This document shows, piece by piece, positions 57,974-64,000 of a stretch of DNA of 64,000 nt. This stretch comes from an uncultured Dehalococcoidia bacterium (GTDB taxonomy: Bacteria; Chloroflexota; Dehalococcoidia; Lucifugimonadales; Australimonadaceae): the NCBI GenBank assembly GCA_958295525.1, contig OY282355.1:1423504-1487503 (forward strand), written 5' to 3'. The position numbers and the translations under genes are program-made. Below the pieces are notes generated by a model, which had not been told where the DNA came from, searched no databases, and was given only the letters and a program-made list of their open reading frames with translations. Each line of letters begins with the position of its first letter. The stretch's first letter is position 1.

Positions 57974-58530
57974 TGTAGATGTTAGGTAATTCGTTGACAG
58001 AATTGGCCTGGCGAACAGGCCGATCTGGAGACGACCATGCGAGACAACCGCAACGACCGGACCATCAAGCGCAACTACACTCAGAAGTGGCGCTTCCTCA
58101 TCAGCGAATACCTCCTCGTCAAGGCCAAGAAGTACCCTAAGTTCCGCTTCCTCCAGGACTTCTACGCCTTCCACGGCGTCAACCGCCAGACCTTCGCCAA
58201 GCACATGCAACCGCTACCTCGACTCCGGCGGTGGCGTCGCGGAGGAACGCGGCGGGGCATCCGATGGAGCGGCTGCTCGTGGAGTTGGGGATCAAGCATC
58301 GCTACACGCGGCCGTATCGTCCGCAGACGAACGGGAAGGTGGAGCGGTTCTGGCGGACGCTGAACGAGGACGTGCTGGAGGGGACGACGTTTGAGACGGC
58401 GGAGGAGTTGAAGGAGGAGTTGGGGCAGTACCTGCTGTACTACAACACGGAGAGGCCGCATCAGGGTCTGGGTGGCAGGACGCCCCTCCAAGCCTTGCAG
58501 GATCTGTCAACGAATTAGTTGACATCTACA
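57974..58530 (+). mobile_element. Internally deleted IS481-like insertion sequence
   Basis: A 557-bp element with terminal inverted repeats. The left end TGTAGATGTTAGGTAATTCG-TTGACAGA and the complement of the right end TGTAGATGTCAACTAATTCG-TTGACAGA match at 25 of 28 positions. The ends are TG...CA. A 5-bp duplication ATTCC flanks it (57969-57973 and 58531-58535). Removing it with one copy of ATTCC restores a perfect REP-like palindrome, so it jumped into a REP. The internal coding part is far shorter than the 1.1-1.3 kb expected, so it is non-autonomous. Confidence 0.88.
58037..58518 (+). pseudogene. Remnant of IS481-type transposase
   Basis: The 5' part (ATG 58037) encodes a basic helical head, RDNRNDRTIKRNYTQKWRFL through FYAFHGVNRQTFAKHM. 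It then loses frame near 58207, where a second frame reads CNRYLDSGG. The 3' part (58231-58518) is the end of a DDE integrase core: ELGIKHRYTRPYRPQTNGKVERFWRTL with the third catalytic Glu in KVERF, and YYNTERPHQGLGGRTPLQAL. The first two catalytic Asp and the middle of the protein are missing. It cannot be an active transposase. Confidence 0.85.
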
Positions 58531-58636
58531 ATTCCCGCGTAGGCGGGAACCTCGCCCCCTTGTTCCCGTCATTCCCGCGTAGGCGGGAATCTCGCCCCCC
58601 CCTATGTCCCCGTCATTCCCGCGCGGGCGGGAATCC
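58531..58636. repeat. Three REP-like palindromes flanking the IS element
   Basis: Copies at 58531-58553 (the half left by the IS; its missing left flank is at 57965-57973), 58567-58593 and 58611-58635, of the ATTCCCGCGTAGGCGGGAAC type. Confidence 0.85.
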
Positions 58637-58677
58637 ATAAGAGGCGCGCGCAGGATACGCGGAGGGCGCCGATGCGC

Positions 58678-58683
58678 TACAAT
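58678..58683 (+). promoter_or_regulatory. -10 element of the aminotransferase gene (probable leaderless transcript)
   Basis: TACAAT ends 8 nt before ATG 58692; no ribosome-binding sequence is present in CCCCGCCT. Confidence 0.5.
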
Positions 58684-58691
58684 CCCCGCCT

Positions 58692-59987
58692 ATGCCGAAT
58701 CCGAAACGCTCCGCCGAAGAGCAAGCCATGCTCGACCGGGCCGCCGTCGCGCTGCCCGGAGGGACGCTCGGCAACCTGCGCCTCGACGACGATCACGCCT
58801 TCGTCGCGCGCGACGGCGCAGGCTCGCGCATCCGCGACCTCAGCGGCAACGAGTACATTGACTACCTCCTCGGCTCCGGCCCGATGGTTCTCGGCCACGC
58901 GCATCCGAAGGTCATTGAGGCCGCCACAGCCGCGATGGCGAAGGGAACGACGTTCTTCACACAGAACGCCTACGCCGTCGAACTCGCGGAGCGCGTCGTC
59001 CAAGCCGTGCCGTGCGCCGAGCAAGTCCGCTTCGTCAGCACGGGGTCGGAAGCGACCTACAACGCGCTCAAACTCGCCCGCGCCTTCCGCAAACGCGACA
59101 AGATCGTCAAGTTCGAGGGCGGCTTTCACGGAATGCACGACTACTCGCTGATGAGCCTCGCGCCGTCGGGCGCCGCGCCGTTCCCGCAGCCCGAGCCCAG
59201 TTCGGCGGGCGTTCCGAAAGCCGTTCAAGAAACCGTCCTCGTCGCGCCGTTCAACGACCTCAACGCCGTTGAAGACATCCTCGACCGCCATCACGACGAA
59301 ATCGCCGCGATCATCGCCGAGCCCGTCCAGCGCGTCATCGCGCCGCTGCCGGGATTCCTGCAGGGGCTGCGGGAACTCGCCGACCGCTACGGCGTCCTGC
59401 TCGTGTTCGACGAAGTGGTTACCGGCTTCCGCCTCGCCTACGGGGGCGCGCAGGAATACTACGGCGTAACCCCCGACATCGCCGCATTCGGGAAGATCGT
59501 CGGCGGAGGGTTCCCGCTCGCCGCCGTCGCCGCCCGCCGCGAGATTATGGACGCCTACGACCCCGCCTCCGCGCGCGAAGACCACATCCCCCAGATCGGC
59601 ACGCTGAGCGGCAACCCCGTCGCCTGCGCCGCCGGACTCGCCACGCTCGATATCCTCCGCGAGCCCGGGGTCTACGAGGCGTACCACCGGCGCGCCGCGA
59701 CACTCCGCGACGCCCTGCAGCGCCTCTGCGACGAAGCCGAACTTCCGGCGGTCGTCAGCGGCGTGGACGTAATGTTCGACGTCTACTTCACCGATCAGCC
59801 GATTCTCGACTACCGCTCGACGCTCGTGGACAAAGCCCCGAACCGCGTTTTCGACAACGCCTTGCTCGACTGCGGCGTGTTCAAGCCGCCGGGCAAGTTG
59901 TACGTCGGCGTCTGCCATACGGACGACGACATAGCGCAGACGGTGGATGCGTTCCGCCGCGCGGTCGCCGCCGTCCGCGACCGTTAG
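58692..59987 (+). CDS. Class III aminotransferase, glutamate-1-semialdehyde aminomutase-like
   Basis: A 431-residue PLP enzyme. GNEYIDYLLGSGPMVLGHAH, then RFVSTGSEATYNALKLARAF, FEGGFHGMHDYSLMSL, AAIIAEPVQ, LVFDEVVTGFRL and the PLP lysine in FGKIVGGGFPLAAVA. GTLSGNPVACAAGLATL and the ending match the GSA aminomutase (HemL) branch. True HemL works in tetrapyrrole synthesis, but SAR202-like bacteria carry many paralogs acting on other amino acids, and no hem genes are near, so a catabolic aminotransferase is equally possible. ATG 58692 follows TACAAT. Monocistronic. Confidence 0.87.
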   Translation: MPNPKRSAEEQAMLDRAAVALPGGTLGNLRLDDDHAFVARDGAGSRIRDLSGNEYIDYLLGSGPMVLGHAHPKVIEAATAAMAKGTTFFTQNAYAVELAERVVQAVPCAEQVRFVSTGSEATYNALKLARAFRKRDKIVKFEGGFHGMHDYSLMSLAPSGAAPFPQPEPSSAGVPKAVQETVLVAPFNDLNAVEDILDRHHDEIAAIIAEPVQRVIAPLPGFLQGLRELADRYGVLLVFDEVVTGFRLAYGGAQEYYGVTPDIAAFGKIVGGGFPLAAVAARREIMDAYDPASAREDHIPQIGTLSGNPVACAAGLATLDILREPGVYEAYHRRAATLRDALQRLCDEAELPAVVSGVDVMFDVYFTDQPILDYRSTLVDKAPNRVFDNALLDCGVFKPPGKLYVGVCHTDDDIAQTVDAFRRAVAAVRDR

Positions 59988-60025
59988 TCCGGTCACGTTA
60001 TGCAGGCTGCGCGGAAGCGGTTGCG

Positions 60026-60421
60026 ATGGATCTGAGCGATTTGGAGCCCGGACAAACGCTGATGGAGCGCCGCGTCGCCGTTACGGCGGAGCGGGCGGCG
60101 GCCTACGCCAAAGCCGCCGGCGACGGTTGCGCGCTCTACGCGGAGGAAGGCGTCGTTCCGCCGATGGCGGTGGCCGCGCTCGCGCTGGCCGAGGCGATGA
60201 CGGCGATGCGTCTGCCCGCAGGCGCCGTCCATACGGGGCAGGAGTTCGCGTTTCCGCGTCCGGTGGCGGCGGGCTCGCAGGCGAGCGTCTCCGCGTCGGT
60301 GTCGGCGAACAGCGTTCGGCGGGGAACGCGGTTCCTCGCGCTCGACCTGCGCGTGGAGGTCGGCGGCGAGACCGCGCTGGAGGGCAAAACGTCGCTTGCG
60401 ATTCCGGAGGGCGCCGAATGA
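60026..60421 (+). CDS. MaoC-type dehydratase N-subunit (HadA-like)
   Basis: A 131-residue hot-dog-fold protein. LEPGQTLMERRVAVTAERAA opens the FAS1_DH/MaoC_dehydrat_N module, VPPMAVAALALAEAM is the helix, and VHTGQEFAFPRPVAAGS corresponds to the substrate loop. It has no D-x4-H catalytic pair, as in HadA/HadC, which stabilise the catalytic HadB. ATG 60026 is the start and ATG of the next gene overlaps its stop (ATGA), so the two chains are made together. Role by analogy: beta-hydroxyacyl-ACP dehydration in a FAS-II-like pathway. Confidence 0.85.
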   Translation: MDLSDLEPGQTLMERRVAVTAERAAAYAKAAGDGCALYAEEGVVPPMAVAALALAEAMTAMRLPAGAVHTGQEFAFPRPVAAGSQASVSASVSANSVRRGTRFLALDLRVEVGGETALEGKTSLAIPEGAE

Positions 60422-60810
60422 GCAGCGCGCCGGAGCGGCTGGAGACGCCGCCGCGCCTGATCACTCAGGGGCAAGTGGTAGAGTATGCGGACGCCAGCGG
60501 CGACCACAACCCGCTGCACTTGGACGAGGAGTTCGCCAGGGGCTCGCCCTACGGCAGGCCAATCGTTCACGGCATGCTCGCGCTGGCGATGCTGTCGGAG
60601 ATGATGACCGCGTCGTTCGGCATAGCGTGGCTGAGCGGCGGGCGGCTGAAGGCGCGCTTTCGCGCTCCGGTGTTCCCGGGCGACGCGATTCGGGCGTCGG
60701 GGACACTGAAGCGCATAGAGGGCGGCGCCGCGGTCTACGAGGCGGTCGTTGCGAATCAGGACGGAGCGAGCGTGATCACAGGCGAGGCGGAGGTTCCGCT
60801 GAGCGGCTGA
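60418..60810 (+). CDS. MaoC-type (R)-3-hydroxyacyl dehydratase catalytic subunit (HadB-like)
   Basis: A 130-residue hot-dog protein. The hydratase-2 motif is intact: YADASGDHNPLHLDEEFARG with Asp and His spaced D-x4-H, followed by SPYGRPIVHGMLALAMLSEM. LKARFRAPVFPGDAIRASGT completes the fold. With the HadA-like partner it should dehydrate (3R)-hydroxyacyl-ACP. ATG 60418 overlaps the preceding stop. plsX starts 16 nt later and fabG follows, so this is a fatty-acid/lipid cluster. Confidence 0.9.
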   Translation: MSSAPERLETPPRLITQGQVVEYADASGDHNPLHLDEEFARGSPYGRPIVHGMLALAMLSEMMTASFGIAWLSGGRLKARFRAPVFPGDAIRASGTLKRIEGGAAVYEAVVANQDGASVITGEAEVPLSG

Positions 60811-60826
60811 GCGCCGGAGGATTTGC

Positions 60827-61819
60827 GTGCCGGAATATACGATTGCGGTCGACGCGATGGGGGGCGACTTCGCGCCCGCCGTCCCTGTGGAGGGCGCGGT
60901 TATCGCGGCCCGGGAGGGCGGCGCGGCGGTGACGCTCGTCGGCGACGAGGCGGCGGTGGAGGCGGAACTGGCGAAGCACGGCGCAAGCGGCCTGCCGATC
61001 AGCGTCGCGCCGTCGGAGGGCGTCGTTTCGGAGGCGGAGCCGCCCGCGCTTGCGCTGCGGAGCAAACCGCGCGCGTCCATCGCGGTCGCCGTCGGGCTGG
61101 TGCGGGCGGGGCGGGCGCATGCCGCCGTGAGCATGGGCTCCACGGGCGCGACGATGGCGGCGTCGGCGCTGGCGCTGGGGCTGTTCCCGGGGCTGGAGCG
61201 CCCGACGCTTGGCGGGCCGTTCATTGGCCTCGCGCCGGAGACGACGATCATAGACTTGGGCGCGAACGTGGACTGCAAGCCGTCGCAGTTGCTGAGTTTC
61301 GGCGCGCTGGGAGCCTCGTTCGAACGGTTTTACCGGGGCAAGGAGTCGCCGCGCGTCGGCCTGCTCAGCGTCGGTTCGGAAGACGGCAAGGGGAGCAGGC
61401 AGGTGAAGGAGGCTTTTTCGCTGTTCCGGTCGAGCGGCCTCAATTTCGTGGGGAACGTCGAGGGGCACGAGATTTTCGAGGGGAAGGCGGACGTCGTCGT
61501 GTGCGACGGGTTCGTGGGGAACGTGCTGTTGAAGTACACGGAAGGGCTCGCCGCGGCGGCGGGCCGCCACCTCGCCTCGCGGTTGGGGGCGGACAACCCG
61601 GCGGCGCAAGCGATAGCCGGGCTCGCGGCGGCGGCGGAAGGCGGCGGCGGGCCGCTCTTCGGCGTCAACGGCGTCGTCATCGCTGGACACGGGCGCTCCG
61701 GCGCGGCGAGCATCGCGGCCTCCGTCGCCCTCGCGCGCTTCGCGCTCGACCGCAACCTCGTGGAGACGATGCGCGGCGACCTCGCGTCCGCGCTCGCCCG
61801 GGCGGAGGCCGCCGGGTGA
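60827..61819 (+). CDS. plsX: Phosphate acyltransferase PlsX
   Basis: A 330-residue enzyme that converts acyl-ACP to acyl-phosphate for phospholipid synthesis. It begins TIAVDAMGGDFAPAVPVEGA, then GSTGATMAAS, IDLGANVDCKP, LLSVGSEDGKGSRQVKEAF, VVCDGFVGNVLLKYTEG and GHGRSGAASIAASV, all matching PlsX. The start is GTG 60827 (preceded by GGAGGATTTGC). The 3' end overlaps fabG (GTGA). Conserved plsX-fabG order supports the assignment. PlsY and ACP genes are not in the window. Confidence 0.95.
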   Translation: MPEYTIAVDAMGGDFAPAVPVEGAVIAAREGGAAVTLVGDEAAVEAELAKHGASGLPISVAPSEGVVSEAEPPALALRSKPRASIAVAVGLVRAGRAHAAVSMGSTGATMAASALALGLFPGLERPTLGGPFIGLAPETTIIDLGANVDCKPSQLLSFGALGASFERFYRGKESPRVGLLSVGSEDGKGSRQVKEAFSLFRSSGLNFVGNVEGHEIFEGKADVVVCDGFVGNVLLKYTEGLAAAAGRHLASRLGADNPAAQAIAGLAAAAEGGGGPLFGVNGVVIAGHGRSGAASIAASVALARFALDRNLVETMRGDLASALARAEAAG

Positions 61820-62562
61820 GCCGGCTCGCCGGCAAGCGCGCGCTGGTGACCGGCGCGAGCCGCGGCATCGGACGGGCGGTCGCCCTGCGGCTCGCGGCGG
61901 AGGGGGCGAGCGTCGCGCTGAACTACCGCGCCGGACGCGAGGAGGCGGAGGCCGTCGCGTCGGAGATCGCGTCGGCGGGCGGCCACGCCGTCGTCCTGCA
62001 GGGCGACGTGTCGCTCGCGGCGGAGGCGGACGCGCTCGTGAACGGGGCGGCGGAGTCGCTCGGCGGGTTGGACATTCTCGTGAACAACGCGGGCGTCACG
62101 CGCGACAACCTGCTGATGCGCCTCTCGGAGGAGGACTGGGACGCGGCGCTGAACACGAATCTCAAGGGCGCGTTCCTCTGCGCGAAGGCGGCGATCCGCC
62201 CGATGCTGCGCCAGCGATTCGGGCGAATCGTCAATATGTCGTCGGTCGTCGCGCTCACGGGCAACCCGGGGCAGGCGAACTACACAGCGGCGAAGGCCGG
62301 GCTCATCGGCTTCACGCGCACCGTCGCGCGGGAGGTCGCCTCGCGGGGCATCACGGTGAACGCGCTCGCCCCCGGATTCATCGAAACGCAGATGATCGAT
62401 TCCATCCCCGCCGACCTGCGCGGCCAAATCCTCGAGCGTATTCCGCTCGGCAAGTTCGGCGCGCCGGAGGACGTCGCGGCCTGCGCCGCGTTTCTATGCA
62501 GCGAAGACGGCGCGTACATCACGGGGCAAACGATCAGCATAGACGGAGGTCTGGGACTGTAA
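61816..62562 (+). CDS. fabG: 3-oxoacyl-[acyl-carrier-protein] reductase
   Basis: A 248-residue SDR. TGASRGIGRAVALRLAAEGA (cofactor loop), NYRAGREE ends strand 2 (basic residue favours NADPH), NNAGVTRDN, NMSSVVALTGNPGQANYTAAKAGL (Ser and Tyr-x3-Lys) and GYI-type TGQTISIDGGLGL at the end. The whole matches FabG closely. GTG 61816 overlaps the plsX stop, and TAA overlaps the next gene by one base. Position with plsX and hadAB indicates fatty-acid synthesis rather than catabolism. Confidence 0.95.
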   Translation: MSRLAGKRALVTGASRGIGRAVALRLAAEGASVALNYRAGREEAEAVASEIASAGGHAVVLQGDVSLAAEADALVNGAAESLGGLDILVNNAGVTRDNLLMRLSEEDWDAALNTNLKGAFLCAKAAIRPMLRQRFGRIVNMSSVVALTGNPGQANYTAAKAGLIGFTRTVAREVASRGITVNALAPGFIETQMIDSIPADLRGQILERIPLGKFGAPEDVAACAAFLCSEDGAYITGQTISIDGGLGL

Positions 62563-63323
62563 TGGCGGATTGGCCGGAAGATCACGAGGGGCCGGGGCCG
62601 AAGATTCTGGTGGTCGTCGCGCACCCGGACGACGCGGAGTTTATGTGCGCGGGAAGCGTGGCGCGCTGGACGTCGGAGGGGCGCGAGGTCGTCTACGGAC
62701 TCGTGACCTCCGGCGACAAGGGCACGCCAGACCCCAGCATCGCGCCCGCCGACCTAGCGAAATTGCGCGAAGGGGAGCAGCGCGAGGTTTGCCGCATCCT
62801 CGGCGTGAAAGAAGTGGAGTTTCTGCGCTACGAGGACGGGATGGTGCAAAACACGCTGGAGTTGCGGAAGGACATCGCGCGCTTGATTCGCCGGCATAAG
62901 CCGAGCGCCGTCGTCACGCAGAACCCCACGGTGCGCTGGTCGGGGCATTACATCAATCATCCCGATCACCGGAACACCGGCGACGCGACGCTCGACGCCG
63001 TGTTCCCGTCGGCGCGCGACGTCCATATGTTCCCCGACCTCGCCCGCGACGAAGGGCTGGACGCGCACGTCGTGGAGCACCTGTACTTGGGCGCGCGCGA
63101 CGCCGCGGCGGACGTGTTCTTCGACGTGACCGCCACCGTCGAGACGAAACTCCGCGCCCTGAAAGCGCACGCCAGCCAGATGCGGTTCGTCCAATCGGAA
63201 GACGGCGGCCCAATGCAGGAGGAGCGCGAGTTCGACGCGCGCATATCCGGCTGGCTGAAAGAGCGCGGCGAGGCGAAAGGCATTCCCTACGCCGAGTCGT
63301 TCAAGTACTTTCGGCTGGGATGA
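62562..63323 (+). CDS. PIG-L/LmbE-family deacetylase
   Basis: 253 residues. The metal motif [14 protein letters not shown] (H-P-D-D) is at residues 19-33; the third ligand lies in [18 protein letters not shown]. Family members (MshB, LmbE, PIG-L) remove N-acetyl groups from GlcNAc conjugates using zinc. Here HWSGHY and the C-terminal 60 residues are longer than in minimal forms. ATG 62562 shares a base with the fabG stop; the lipoprotein gene overlaps its end by 4 nt. The substrate is unknown; bacillithiol/mycothiol-type synthesis is a possibility only by family. Confidence 0.93.
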   Translation: MADWPEDHEGPGPKILVVVAHPDDAEFMCAGSVARWTSEGREVVYGLVTSGDKGTPDPSIAPADLAKLREGEQREVCRILGVKEVEFLRYEDGMVQNTLELRKDIARLIRRHKPSAVVTQNPTVRWSGHYINHPDHRNTGDATLDAVFPSARDVHMFPDLARDEGLDAHVVEHLYLGARDAAADVFFDVTATVETKLRALKAHASQMRFVQSEDGGPMQEEREFDARISGWLKERGEAKGIPYAESFKYFRLG

Positions 63324-63955
63324 GGGCTTTCGCCGCCGCCGTCCTGCTGCTTCTTGCGGCGTTCGCCGCCGCGTGCGGGAGCCCCGAACCCACGCCGACC
63401 GCGACCGCAACGCCCATGGCGACGCCCTCGCCCGTCCCAACCGCCGCGCCGCCCACGCCAACCGCCATTCCGACGCCGACGCCCTCGCCGACTCCTACGC
63501 CTGCGCCGACGCCAACCGCGACGCCTACTCCGACGCCCTCGCCGACTCCGACGCCTGCGCCGACGCCAACTCCGACGCCCGCCCCCACCGCGACCCCCAC
63601 GCCAACCCCCACCGCCACGCCGACCGCGACTCCCGTCCCGATGAGATGGACGTTCAGCGACGTAGGGGCGGACGCATGGACGGTGAGGCTTGCGGAGGGC
63701 GTCTACGCCGTTACGCTGGACGTCCGCGGCAACCGGGTCTGCGTCGCGCCGGGGAATTACTGCTTTCCGCGCGTGTTCACCCTGCGCGTCGTCGATGCGC
63801 CGTGGGAGGCTCGCGTCACGGAAGAGTCCGCCTTGCTCACGCGAATGCTGGAGGTCGGCGGGGCCGGCGGTCAAATCGCCCCGGGGCACGTTCCGCTGGA
63901 GATTGTGGCGGACGCTCCGGCGATATGGAAGGTGACGATTCAGCCCGCGCAGTAG
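63320..63955 (+). CDS. Secreted lipoprotein with long Thr/Pro linker
   Basis: 211 residues. Signal peptide and lipobox [11 protein letters not shown] (Cys 19), then about 85 residues of [12 protein letters not shown] repeats (residues 22-107) forming a stiff wall-spanning linker, and a C-terminal domain of about 100 residues ([35 protein letters not shown]). No family is recognised for the globular part; it resembles small beta-rich surface domains. It overlaps the deacetylase stop by 4 nt. The linker style matches the Thr/Pro linker in the binding lipoprotein at 19791-21656. The repeats are near-perfect at DNA level and prone to length change. Confidence 0.8.
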   Translation: MRAFAAAVLLLLAAFAAACGSPEPTPTATATPMATPSPVPTAAPPTPTAIPTPTPSPTPTPAPTPTATPTPTPSPTPTPAPTPTPTPAPTATPTPTPTATPTATPVPMRWTFSDVGADAWTVRLAEGVYAVTLDVRGNRVCVAPGNYCFPRVFTLRVVDAPWEARVTEESALLTRMLEVGGAGGQIAPGHVPLEIVADAPAIWKVTIQPAQ

Positions 63956-63967
63956 ACGGCGGCGTGA

Positions 63968-64000
63968 ATGATCGTTGTCTACGGCCCCGGCCGGCTCCGG
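63968..64000 (+). CDS. Start of an unknown gene cut by the window end
   Basis: ATG 63968 opens 11 codons (MIVVYGPGRLR) to the last base. No ribosome site is obvious, so this may not be the true frame; it is listed because it lies directly after the lipoprotein gene on the same strand. Confidence 0.25.
   Translation, partial: MIVVYGPGRLR

Overview
This is a high-GC window (roughly two thirds G+C), densely coded on both strands, with many GTG/TTG starts and 1-8 base stop/start overlaps. My inference is a marine or groundwater Chloroflexota of the Dehalococcoidia/SAR202 type. The support is three paralogous Rieske-type oxygenases, amidohydrolase, cupin and MFS catabolic genes, Opp-type uptake genes, a mycobacterial-type CysO/CysM cysteine pathway, MaoC-type (HadAB-like) dehydratases next to plsX and fabG, a large Alu-domain SRP RNA, and dozens of intergenic REP-like palindromes with the core TTCCCGCNTANGCGGGAA. 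No rRNA or tRNA gene and no CRISPR array was seen.

Layout. 1-3485 (minus): a partial Rieske oxygenase, then a sulfur/redox operon thrC - NIL-domain protein - cysO - peroxiredoxin-like gene - Smr protein. The peroxiredoxin-like gene has an in-frame UGA at its catalytic position followed by a SECIS-like hairpin, so it very probably encodes a selenoprotein. 3834-9864 (plus): hisH-hisA, aconitase, a frameshifted Mrr-type endonuclease, an MFS exporter. 10117-13554 (minus): a small beta-flower-like protein, a TPP enzyme, cysM. 13688-19444 (plus): a small protein with a retropepsin-like partner, then a potassium cluster trkH-trkA-usp-RCK-trkA ending in pheA with an extra C-terminal domain. 19791-30830: peptide-type binding lipoprotein, two Rieske oxygenases, oppD/oppF, an MFS transporter, a DUF2325-like Cys protein, arfB and an APC/ethanolamine-type permease. 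A gamma-glutamyltransferase relic and a tandem REP array follow.

31575-39469 (minus) is a compact seven-gene signalling operon. In order of transcription it encodes a STAS anti-anti-sigma factor, a receiver-PP2C phosphatase, an RsbW-like kinase, a Leu/Ile/Val-type binding lipoprotein, a membrane histidine kinase, a circularly permuted ATP-grasp ligase and an alpha-E protein. The likely logic is extracellular ligand sensing, phosphorelay, partner switching, and an output that includes a peptide-ligase-like pair. 39733-43801 (minus): glutaryl-CoA-type dehydrogenase, bicupin, MATE pump. 44118-47428 (plus): rpsT, a methyltransferase carrying three near-identical 66-bp in-frame repeats, SDR, a frameshifted Uma2 nuclease.

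47437-51487 is mostly minus: gmk-aroA, small unknowns, an M50 peptidase and an acidic-tailed protein. The plus strand follows with a pseudouridine synthase-orn pair and the SRP RNA. 53453-55137 (minus) has FIST and CoxG-like proteins. 55357-63955 (plus) has amidohydrolase-MFS, an internally deleted IS481-like element inserted in a REP palindrome with a 5-bp target duplication, a class III aminotransferase, and the fatty-acid cluster hadA-hadB-plsX-fabG, followed by a PIG-L deacetylase and a Thr/Pro-rich lipoprotein. Several genes have a TACAAT-like -10 element only 6-9 nt from the start codon, which suggests leaderless transcripts.
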